64,000 bases of DNA from Macrocybe gigantea (taxonomy: Eukaryota > Basidiomycota > Agaricomycetes > Agaricales > Callistosporiaceae), in NCBI GenBank assembly GCA_011319805.1, contig SJRY01000228.1:992001-1056000 (forward strand), written 5' to 3'. Under the pieces are notes generated by a model. That model did not search any database and was not told the origin of the DNA. It worked only from the letters and a program-made list of their open reading frames with translations. The position numbers and the translations under genes were made by a program. Positions 22,901-32,540 of the stretch are shown here, in pieces (the first letter of the stretch is position 1; every line of letters starts with the position of its first letter).

Positions 22901-24143
22901 ATACTCGTTGCTTTGCCACGCTTCTGGAATGAGCATCATAATGGCTTCCGGTAATGTGACAACGCCATTCACAACGAGCAATTCCAACACGTTATCAAAA
23001 GCAGCCGAGTCCGACCCACCCGCTTCGATAATAGGATAAAGTAGGTCCAACTGGTCGCCAAAATTTTGCGATGACAATACTCCTTCACGGGCACGCATCC
23101 AATTCTTGTTGCCGCGAACAGTGTTTATCTCCCCTGTGCCTCTTCAGCATGGCATTATATCCAAAGATGTAATGCTACAAACCATTGTGTGCAGCCCATC
23201 TCAATGGCTGCGCTCTGTCCCAACTTGGAAACGTGTTTGTGGAGAAGCGGGAATGAACCAGAGTAAAATGCGATCGATACAGAACATGATTGAGGTCATG
23301 ATAATAATTGTAAACTTGTGAAGGGGATAGCTGGCCCTTGTAGACGATGTTTTTGGACGAAAGAGAACAAACGTAGAAGCCTTTTGCAAGGGTACTTTTA
23401 TGACAGAAACTAATTGAGCCGCTGAGAAGACGCTAAGAAGACGAGATCACAAACATGGTATGAGTTGCATGCTTTCGAAGAACATATAATTGGCGTTCAA
23501 AATGCTTCGCATCGAATGTGCCTCCTTGACTGGCAGTGCCGTCGCCATAGTGCGCTCGAAGGACAACAAAAGGCTGGTAAATCGCAGGTTCCTTGCTGCT
23601 CGCCGCCGGACCGAGGATTGTACCGTCTGCAGGAACCTCGCGCCATCCCAAGACTCTCAGCCCAAGCTCGTTGGCTATCTTCGCGAAGATCGCTTGGTGG
23701 TTCTGAAGCTGGACGGGATCATTCGCCTTGAAGAAGACGTTGCCAACAGCATACTGTCCCGGTTCGGGAAGAGTGCAACCGATATCTCTCTCTGCCTCTC
23801 TCTGAAAGAAATGATGAGGGATTGCGGTCATCACCCCCGCACCATCACCGTCGCGACTGTCAGCGCCCGTCGCTCCTCGATGTGCCATTGCACAGAGGAG
23901 CTGACGAGCGTCAGAGACAATCTTGTGATTGGGTTCTCCTTTAATGTGGCATAGAAAACCGACACCGCAAGAATCTTTCTCATAATCGTTGAGATACAAT
24001 CCCTGACTAGCAGGCAAAGAGCTTGCCCAAGACGAAGGGTCACGCTCAACTGCGTGGAAGCCGCTGATATTGTCCGCAGAAGCGGATTCGGATACAAGGG
24101 GAGTGTGATCTGCTCGAAGACTGTCGAAATCAACACTGGCCAT
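16997..24143 (-). CDS. GLT1: Glutamate synthase (NADH-GOGAT), fused large and small domains
   Basis: Makes two glutamates from glutamine and 2-oxoglutarate using NADH, FMN, FAD and Fe-S clusters. ATG at 24143. A 58-residue propeptide precedes the catalytic Cys ('[16 protein letters not shown]'). Then come the class II glutaminase domain ('[19 protein letters not shown]'), central and FMN domains ('[19 protein letters not shown]'), a 3Fe-4S Cys cluster ('CVMMRKCH' plus '[10 protein letters not shown]', joined across an in-frame intron), the alpha-subunit C-terminal beta-helix and a linker. The NADH/FAD small domain follows ('[17 protein letters not shown]', '[16 protein letters not shown]', '[19 protein letters not shown]'), ending '..TFVPPPSEL' at 16997. 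One intron is GC-AG (17301-17356). Two single-base losses (18192-18199 and 18760-18762) break the small domain's frame and are read as sequence errors. Confidence 0.95.
20345..20392 (-). other. 48-nt in-frame, stop-free intron in the GLT1 3Fe-4S motif
   Basis: On the minus strand it starts GTAAGT, has a GCTAACG branch site and ends AAG. Its length is divisible by three and it has no stop, so a naive open frame runs through it. Removing it joins 'CVMMRKCH' to '[11 protein letters not shown]', the family's C-x5-C-x4-C cluster. Confidence 0.85.
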
Positions 24144-24760
24144 GGACTTTTTTCGAGGCGAGGGGACGACGACGAGGATGTTATAAGGAGAAGGCTAGAA
24201 CTCGAGGCCGCCACTCTAAACCCTATAGCTGGAAAAAAAAAGCAGAGTGGGACCAGATAAGAGGTCGGAATAAGTCGGGTTCTCGGGTCAGCTGACAATT
24301 TGGAGATAAGCGCTACTTTGATTGGTCACTCGGCCGATTCAATAGGAGGTACCAAAAATGGCACCAGATTGCCACGAATGCGACTGCTGATCCTCTTTGA
24401 ACTGAAGATCTTGCACGCGCCTTTCGTGTCTTAACATGTTACCCATGGATAAGGTCTAGGCTTAATGCGCATTTCAACGAGCTTGCGCAGCCGAAGTCTT
24501 CTGTTGAAAATTGGTACCCCGCCATGACATGCCTCCGGTACGACGGATGGCACTTCCGGAACTCCTTGCCATTTGAATTGAAAGCATTTCCTGATCGATT
24601 CTCACTCCGGGAACAGTTGGCCCATCTTACCGGCGGGTCAAGCGCGAAAGCCGTCCGCCTATGTGTGTATAACTCTCAGCCACTGGTATAGGTGTGGCAG
24701 TCCGGTCATGCCCACTACCGTCCATCCCCTTCATATTCATGAGCGCTGAACTTCGAGCAG
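24144..24760. promoter_or_regulatory. GLT1 promoter region with three GATAAG sites
   Basis: 617 bp between the GLT1 start (24143, minus) and the LST8 stop (24761, minus); no coding sequence was recognised. GATAAG occurs at 24256-24261, 24305-24310 and 24448-24453, the core bound by fungal nitrogen GATA factors (AreA/Gln3 class). An inverted CCAAT (attgg) lies near 24321. The 3' UTR of LST8 lies in the other direction (below 24761). Confidence 0.5.
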
Positions 24761-26268
24761 TCAGCTTGTTCCATCATGTAAAGCACAGCAAACAGCCGCT
24801 GTTTTGCAATCTCAGCGATCTTTGAATTACACAGCTCCCAAAAAAATACCTTTGTGATGACCGTTGTATTGCCTGACAGTCTCCCCTGAAGCTATTTCCC
24901 AGAGACGTGCCGTGTGATCGGATGAAACTGGAAGGAACATGAACGACTAGCGAAATTATTTGCGTCGTCCTGTTACCTGTCACTAGCCATGCTGAATCGG
25001 CGCTAAAAGCGCAGTCCCAGACCCAACGTTGGTGCCCAACGAGAGTCTTCTCGTGTTTGAACTCGTAATTGTGCGAGATAGACCAAAGCTTGATGGTCGT
25101 GTCCGCGGAACAGGTGGCCAAATACCTGGTAGACGTCAGAAACATGTATTGAAAGCCCGCCAATACCATACTTCGCATCTGGACTAAGCAAACAACGAGT
25201 CAAGTATTTGTTGTGCGCCTGAAATCTCGTCACTGCCTGGAAACGTGCCAAATTGGAATTTTCGTCGTTGACCCTCCAAACATAGCATTGACCCTGAGTG
25301 AGCGCTCAGATGAGCTCGTCACACCCCGTGAAGCAGAAGGAGATTACCTTGTTATTCCCGGCAACCAGAAATGATCCATCCAAAGCAAGAGTGACCGACC
25401 TGATTGGAACATCTCCTGCGGGAGTCTGGGGTGACGTCAACGGCTTTTCCCAGTCAATCAGTGCGATCAGCGAACTGACGAGTTCATGTGAACAAATATT
25501 GTCTGTGAGATCCCACTGCTTAATGCTGCCCCCTTGATCACAGGAGATAAGTTCGCCCTGGTTCGGATGTATGAGAACATCGTTGACTGTCAAAGTTCTG
25601 TTGAGGCAAGTGGGTAAAAAAGAACACAGCGTCCAAATACCTGGGGATGAGTTGTCATAGGTTCTATGAAGTTGCGAACTGCTAATGGCTCATTAGAACG
25701 TATGATTCTGATTCATTCACCCAAGGATGATAATGTACCGGAGATCCCAAATCTTAATGGTGCCGTCCTCACTACCGGTGACTAGCCACTTCCCCTCATT
25801 GTGGAAGGAGACCGATGTGACATTCATCGTGTGGCCTTCAAATGTTACGAGCTAACGACTCTTAGCGAGGGACGCCTTGGAATGCCGAATAACAACTCAC
25901 CGGATCGGAGGATGTGCTGGAGACCTCATAGATGTTCACCTTCTTGTGGATCGCCGCGGCGAGAAGCCGTTTGCTGTGACTTGGAGATCAGGAATGCAGA
26001 GAAACTATTAGGCGAACGGTGCTCACTCCGGCGATATTGCGAGTCGATTAACCTGCTATTTATTTTATTGATAGAAACAAATTAGTATACTTTCGTCGGG
26101 AACTTCGCTCACGCCTGTTTCGCCTGTACGAGCAATGGTTCTGGAACATATACCGCTCCAAGCCTCCCAAAACCTAATTTCATGGTCGTATGAGCCTGTC
26201 ACTAGGATAACCGACATATCATGACGAGCAGCTGTTGTGTTTTTTGAGGGGGTTGTTGGTGCAGGCAT
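24761..26268 (-). CDS. LST8: TOR complex subunit LST8 (seven-bladed WD40 protein)
   Basis: Constitutive partner of the TOR kinase in TORC1/TORC2 that stabilises the kinase domain. The open frame contains '[20 protein letters not shown]' (Met at 26217); the in-frame Met at 26268 adds 17 residues and matches related basidiomycete N-termini in type, so it is used as start. WD40 blades follow: '[19 protein letters not shown]', '[14 protein letters not shown]', '[19 protein letters not shown]', '[17 protein letters not shown]', '[13 protein letters not shown]', '[19 protein letters not shown]'. The last exon ends '[12 protein letters not shown]' at 24761. About nine GT-AG introns were found and all exons join in frame. 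The length (roughly 320 aa) is normal for the family. Confidence 0.93.
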
Positions 26269-28436
26269 TGTCGATGAAGTGTGGCCACTGATCTTAGTGT
26301 TGTAGTGTTTGCCTCGCTTCCGTTCATCTAACAACGTCATACACATGCCAACCTGGGCAGACGGAACAATATCAAATGGTCTTTCCTCATTGCACATATC
26401 GTAAATGAAGGAGAGGTCCTCCATCTGCAGGTTAGTTTGCAACCACGCCGGTTACGAAATAGTACTCCAAGGCCGGTTACAACGGCCGGCACAGAGAACC
26501 TCGTCTCAGATTTCTGAAGCAACTCGCCGTCCGAGGATCAATGGGCCCCTCCCCCTTTCGGCTGAGGGATATTAGAAATATTTGAGTCTGTATGATCGAA
26601 GCGTGGAATTAAAACGGTGCCCTCTGTGCGTGTCTCTGAGACGCACATGCTCATGAACTTAGCCATTCTGCAGGATCGACCTGCCACCTCGCGTGTTGAT
26701 TACGTAGATCCTTCAGATCAACTCGTGTCCTTGTTCGACAGTTTTGCAGACATGCTCCCTGCTCAATTTCCTGCAATGTTATTCTATTCCGAAACAGCGA
26801 AGATTTCGATTTACTGACCAGGTTTAGTACAACAACACGCGCGTTCGGTCGATCTGGAGCTAGAACGAAATGACGGTTCGTCCCTTCCCACCTTTCCGAC
26901 GAGGTCACAATACATGCCGTTGAACATCGTCCGCGCTTTCACAGGAAATTTGCATTCATTTCACCTGCTCGACGATTATGCCACTGATTCCGTCAAAAAA
27001 TGATTCACTTCTCGATCTTTCTTCTTTTCACAATACGCGTCTTTCGCTAAGTTCTGATCTGTTCTGGCTACTTATAAAAGGCCAGGGTCAGCAGGACTGA
27101 GAATGCAACACTGCAGGAAACCTGCTTGTGCCTGGTATTTTGGCTATGAACGCATTCCCTGTACAGTTTTACGCACTTCTACGACTATACTCAGAACTTA
27201 CATAACTATTTAGGCTGGAACACGGGTTTTTTTCTGGGCGTCCAATGCCCAGATTGTCTATGGCACAGTGCAATCGACGAGCCGTATGCCAGATGTGAGC
27301 CAAATCTATTCTCCAGGTCATCGCATAACTGACATGTCTTTCATCGCCCAAGGGGACGCAGGTCCTAGTGATCAAAGATGACAACGGCAAGATCGTCAGT
27401 TTACCGTATGTTCCAAAGGTCCAGTAATATGTGCTATGGGTCGTTGATTGCCTTGCCTGACAGTGCCGCCGGCATTACAAAAGTAACCTAGCGCTCAATT
27501 TAATAGCATAGAGGATAGATCATTGACGGACGCACTTCTTCACCGGGCGTATCAACCTTTTTCACGGATTCCACTGTATCGATTATGAGGCATTGACAGT
27601 GTATCTTATTCTACTAGACTGTATTTATTCGATTGTTGTTTGTTAGATTTCCTTAGACGCTCCGTCGAAGTCTCTTTTGGAACCAAGAAGCTTGCTGTTT
27701 TACGAACCCGGTACGGAACGTTTAGAAGTGGTGATATGCCTTTGTCCCCCAGAAGCCTCGTGTTCGCCCATGTCCCTGTAAGGAATGATCAGAAGGCGTA
27801 AATTCGGGGTTACATTGTGATGAGATGCCTTTTCCTCCAACAATGATCGAGCTCGGGGAAGATCATCGTGCATCAAATTCAAGAAATAATCTCTTTCACT
27901 CCAAGATCCTCTAAATTTAGGGGAAAATCAAATACAGGATAAGTCTTGCACACGAGAAATACAAGTCTTGAGGAACTGACATCTACCCGCAGCAGAAACA
28001 TGTTCCTGCACTACCACGTAAAAGTGCCCGTCCGCGGGTCAATTCATTTTCCGAATCCCACCGACGGCAGTGGCAGCCACCGGATGCAGCAGTTAACGGC
28101 AAAAGGCCGTTGAAAGGACTGAAGGTCATACCAGGCGATGTTATCTTTTTTAAGCCTTGATGATGCAATGGATTCCATCAATTGACGTTGGAAGTGCGAT
28201 AATTGATAATCGTGCCTGAAAGTCCCAGACAAGGCTTCGATTCAGTAGAGTTTTTAGAACGTCAGGCATGTGTTCATCAAGTATTCTTGATATCACCCGA
28301 TGGGTCTGCGTAATCAAATGATGCTCGTTTAATTTCCACGGGGCGACACGCAGGTTAAGTTCCATCGCGCTAGGCGGACTTGACCGGAAGATCCTGTAAC
28401 ATAAAGAGCTCGGGTCATGCACAGCCGAAGGTCGAG
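26269..28436. other. 2.2-kb gene-poor stretch without a recognised gene
   Basis: I find no conserved protein here. Weak candidates: a plus-strand frame 26617-26817, possibly spliced to an open frame ending TGA at 27001-27003; a minus-strand frame 28150-28440 (..VAPWKLNEHHLITQTHRV..); and minus frames near 27700-27882. A TATA-box-like TATAAAAG lies at 27073-27080, with no clear gene after it. A short hairpin (tgtgcgt..acgcaca) lies near 26624-26648. No terminal repeats, tRNA or transposase were seen. It may hold an unrecognised small gene, a non-coding transcript or decayed sequence. Confidence 0.5.
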
Positions 28437-29281
28437 TCAAACCAAACGAACCCTGACTATCACACTCAGTCGTTGACCATTTGGCATGCTCGCCATGTTC
28501 GGCGCGAAGACTGAATGTTTATAGTCATATCGCAATCTGTTCCTAGTCGTAGCGATGAAAAACAGAGTCATTCTTCTGTGTGTGCCAGAAAAAGAATTTT
28601 AACCTTTGAAGATAAACGCTTCCGGAAGGTAGGCTTAGTCGAAACGAGTCGCCTAGTTGCGAGTTCTCCAATTTGAGGGTCCATTCGGAACCCAAACTGA
28701 GTCCGAGGATCCAAGAGCCACTGGCTTGAACGTTATCTATATGCGGAAGGATTTCCCCATGAGACGCTAGGTGAAGAAGGTGGGTTTGCGTGTCTTGGGT
28801 AGGACACAATGAGTAAAGCCGGTCGAGGACGGGCCGCAATCCTCCAATTTCAGCCTCCGGCCACGAAGCGAGGTGCATTTCACGATAATGGTGGATAACG
28901 CCATCATAGTGGCCCTAGAAGTATCAGTGGCCTGACGCGGTCCCTTTAGATGCTGACACTTACTTCATGGAAATTATAATATTCATCCGGAACGAAAAGA
29001 TCTGTAACTGCCGAAGCAGAAGCCCGATTGCCAACATACGCCTTTCTTCTTTGGCGATATTTCTTGCTCTCACTACTGTCGAGCTTCAAAAGTGCGGCCG
29101 CAAGCACAATGCGCTGTTCAGCCGGAGAGAAAAAGGACGGCCAGAACTTGAAATCGTCGTGATATTGCTCTCTGAGCGCAATACCCGACACAGTGTAGCT
29201 TCGACGGGAGAGGTGAACCTGTGCAGCACGACTTGGCAGCTGTCCGGATCGAGCCATTTGTTGGGCGGCATAGGAGTACAT
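28437..29281 (-). CDS. ALKBH7-like 2-oxoglutarate/Fe(II) dioxygenase, probably mitochondrial
   Basis: AlkB-fold dioxygenase of the ALKBH7 type, which in animals works in the mitochondrial matrix; the substrate in fungi is unknown to me. The start at 29281 gives an Arg-rich N-terminus (MYSYAAQQMARSGQLPSRA) fitting a mitochondrial presequence. Conserved parts: 'FWPSFFSPAEQRIVLAAAL', 'GHYDGVIHHYREMHLASWP', the HxD motif in 'HGEILPHIDNVQASGSWI', 'LPSGSVYLQR', the second iron His in 'YDYKHSVFAP' and the 2OG Arg in 'GQRLSVIVRVR'. Three exons with GT-AG introns (about 28923-28973 and 28546-28607) join in frame to TGA at 28437. A longer upstream open frame exists, but it lacks the presequence and is not used. 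Confidence 0.82.
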
Positions 29282-29579
29282 AGGTATGGCATGAAGGCCT
29301 GTACGAGGCCAGATTCGAAGCTTAACATTTCGGCCGGTAATTACCGTCAATGCAATTCGTATACATACATTTTGTTGAAGAAGGGGGGCCTTACGATAGG
29401 AATGATGGCTCTCTGTTCGATGCCGTCCAGTCCAGTCTGAATTGGTAGCTAATAATTTTACAATCAGACAAGCCGCACATAATGTGACTTCCGTCATCCA
29501 GCGTTTGCTTCGACCTTCTAGCTGCACTTTGCCGAGCTTTTTCATCCGGGTCCATGCGTCCCTTTTCTTAGTTTCCTGG

Positions 29580-30967
29580 ATGTCGAATGCCCTCAGCGAT
29601 GCTAGCTCAACTCAAAACAGTTCGTCCATTTCACATTGCTAGCAAACAGCCTGTTGATCGAGAGACCCACAGAGGATCAACACGCCAATGTGCAAGCCGC
29701 AGTCGCCCGGACACTCACGCGAAGTTTCGCTCTTTACTTTTCTCGACCTGTACGGTTCTTCCGACCATCCAAAGGTTTGATATTTTCCGTCACAATCAAG
29801 CTGTCTTGTCTGAAGAGAGGATAGTCAGTGGATGGCAGACCCTGCGCAGCCTTGCCACACAACACGGAGCATCGCTCACCCCGCACTATGTATTTACCTT
29901 GGTCAAGGCACAAGGAGTACGAATGACTGTCCTCAGCATGCTTCAATGCAAAGAAGCTAATCTAATAAGCATCTAGTTCGTTGTTATACCCAAGCATTTC
30001 CTCCCCCGATGCTGGTCAACGCAGCTCTGGGCACCGTTCTTTGGACGACATACTCACAGGTCGCGACGATATTGGAATCAAACACAGGAAAGCATCATCC
30101 TGTGTTCTCTGCTGCCATGGGGGGTGCTCTTGCTGGCGGCATGCAAGCACTGGTCGCTGCTCCCGCTGAAAACGCACGTCTGATCCTCGAAGGAGGTTCT
30201 GGAGGGGCTTCATGGTCTAAAGCCTGGAAAGAAGTCTTTCTTGGAACTAAGTCTATGACGAACACACGGAGGGATGACATCGAGGACATTCGTCAATTGA
30301 GAACTTGGATGAAGGAAGTCGGAGATATGGCCGGGCGAGGATGGAATGGATGGGGCTGGGGCGTAGGCAAAGACATGGCCGGTATGCTTCTCCCTCCGCC
30401 CGGCACCCTTTTTGCAGATCTTGATTTAACCTATCAAGGATTCGCTGTGTTTTTTGCCCTGTTCGAGGTCACGCGAAGCATTGCTCTAGAAGCAAGGGCA
30501 AAATCTGAACAGATGCTTTCAATATGGAATGCAAGAAAAGGAAACGACACTTCATGGGGTCATTTATACCCTCGGATGTTTCATGGAATGACACTCATCG
30601 CAGGCGGGGTGAGAGTCGAAGATGCGATTCGGTTCCTGGACTAACCGTTTTCTGTGCGTTCCCGAAGGTCGTGGCCGGTCTTGCATATGAGTCAGTGAGC
30701 ACGCCGTGGGACATCGCCAGACACACGGTCCACGTCCACAGACTCACTCATGATGGAAAGGATCTTACGATACTTTCAATTCTCAGACAAAAGCTGCATG
30801 ACAATGGAATCTCATCATTTTTTGTTCACGCCCAGAGCCACATTAAACATAAAGATGAAGGCCAGTCTCGGCGGCGGATGATGACCGTTGCACGAACCCT
30901 TGGCCGTGTTGGGCCTTGGGGCGTTGGATTTCTAGTCTGGGAGGCGTATGGAGGCGGTTTGAGCTGA
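29580..30967 (+). CDS. Divergent mitochondrial-carrier-like membrane protein
   Basis: The spliced protein contains 'LLIERPTEDQHANVQAAV', 'ALYFSRPVRFFRPSK', 'GWQTLRSLATQHGASLTPHY', 'FVVIPKHFLPPMLVNAALG', 'SAAMGGALAGGMQALVAAP', a charged loop, and C-terminal helices from 'VVAGLAYESVSTPWDIARH' to 'GPWGVGFLVWEAYGGG'. The spacing of hydrophobic segments and 'GGALAGGMQ' resemble the mitochondrial carrier (SLC25) fold, but I do not see the three canonical PxDxxK/R signatures, so the substrate and even transport activity are uncertain. The 5' end is unresolved: the ATG at 29580 is one base out of frame with 'LLIERPTED', needing either an unseen splice or a missing base. The last three exons join cleanly to TGA at 30965-30967. 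Confidence 0.65.
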
Positions 30968-31074
30968 TGTTGATACACTTCCACCGCTGACAAAGCAGCA
31001 ACCTAACCTCATCCAACTCACTAAACTAGACCATTGCATTGTAAACTCACACCCGTCATAATTCGTCTTTCGCG

Positions 31075-32489
31075 ATGCCGATCTGCAGGCGCAGAGGATG
31101 CGGTAAAGACCTCGATGAACAATCAGATGAGAAATGCATATATCATCCTGGGGCTCCAGTGAGTTTCCTGGTCTGTTCGATTGGGCCGGATGTGTCGATG
31201 TTTTTGCTAGGTCTTCCATGAAGGCCTGAAGTCCTGGTCTTGTTGCGCCGATGTGAACAAGCCTGTCTTGGACTTTGATGAATTCATGAAGATCCCTGTT
31301 CGTCCGTTTACTGCAACGCCACTTCCAATCTGATCGTGTATACACAGGGATGCACAGAGGCAGAATCCCATAGCGTGGATGCTCCAGAGGCCGAGCCAAA
31401 GCCTGAACCTGTTTCCACGGTCAATATGTTGACAATGTCTGGATCAGCGTCCGGCACGGAGACATATACGTCGCGCCCCATCGGTGCCGTCGTTTCCGAC
31501 GTAGCAGCCGCGGCGGTGCCTGCGCCCGCCCCACTCCTTGAAGAGGAAGATGATCCAAACGCGCTTGTGGAACCAGGGACACGCTGCAAACGAAACGGCT
31601 GTGGCGTGACCTTTGTGAGCGACGAGGTAAGCAGGCATGGAGACGGTTCTGTATGTGTCTATCATCCTGCACCAGTAAGTCACCCGCTATTTTGCTACGA
31701 GCCATACAGTTTACAGCCCCCAGCCAATATTCCGAGAAGGCAGCAAGGTATGTCCGCATAATCTGCTTTCTTATCGCCGCGGACAGTAACGTTGATCAGG
31801 GTTATCTCTGCTGCAAACGTCGAGTACTGGAATTCGAAGAATTCTTAAAGATACCCGGATGCAAAACCGGCAAACATGTGTTCTCGCCCCTGCGAAAAGA
31901 TAAACCTGTTGCTGTGCGTTTTTGTTCATCTGTCAAGACTGAAATCCGCTGTTAAATTCCGCAGGCGGAAGAAAAGGTCGAATGTCGAATAGATCATTAT
32001 CAGACTCTTGACAAGGTCCATGTTTCCATCTTTGCTAAACAAGCGGATCGAGAACGAAGCAGCATCAAATTCGACGAGACTCAGGTAATATGATATTCGT
32101 CCATTCTCCCGCTGCGACTGCGCATTGAACTGACCGGCCGAACACACTCCAGATCGGTATCGATATCCACCTGCCGAACTCGAGGCGGTTCATTCGTACA
32201 TTGGAATTGTTCGGGCCAATCACTCCTGCGGAATCCACTGTTCAATTTTTCGGAACTAAGGTCAGTTCATCTGGCAGAAGAGACTAACGCCATTTACTCT
32301 ATAATCGGTTTATTCTTGCAGGTCGAGTTGCATCTTCAGAAGAAGGACTCGCGCAGCTGGACGATTCTTGAAAAGCCCACCCGAGACTTGGGCAACATTA
32401 GTCTAACTTTTGGTGTCGGTGGTCGCACTGGAACTATTGGTGGAAAAGATCTTGTTCTAGACCACGTAAATCAATCTGCCCGAGCATGA
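31075..32489 (+). CDS. CHORD and CS domain protein (Rar1/CHORDC1/Morgana-like HSP90 co-chaperone)
   Basis: Zinc-binding HSP90 co-chaperone family. The first CHORD domain starts at the N-terminus ('MPICRRRGCGKDLDEQ', '[20 protein letters not shown]', 'FDEFMKIPGC'). A Pro/Ala/acidic linker of about 70 residues follows, then the second CHORD ('RCKRNGCGVTFVSDE', 'CVYHPAPPIFREGSKGYLCC', 'FLKIPGCKTGKHVF'). A C-terminal CS (p23-like) domain runs from 'CRIDHYQTLDKVHVSIFAK' to 'HLQKKDSRSWTILEKP'. Six or seven GT-AG introns were placed; all Cys/His zinc ligands are kept and the frame is intact to TGA at 32487-32489. It converges with IF2m (51 bp between stops). Confidence 0.92.
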
Positions 32490-32540
32490 GTGTTAGAGAT
32501 CATAAATACAATTAAGCAAGTGTACGACTAATGCATCGAT

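Noticed and set aside
26269..28436. Transposon remnant in the gene-poor gap
   Set aside because: No transposase or reverse-transcriptase motifs, no terminal inverted or direct repeats and no target duplications could be seen by eye.
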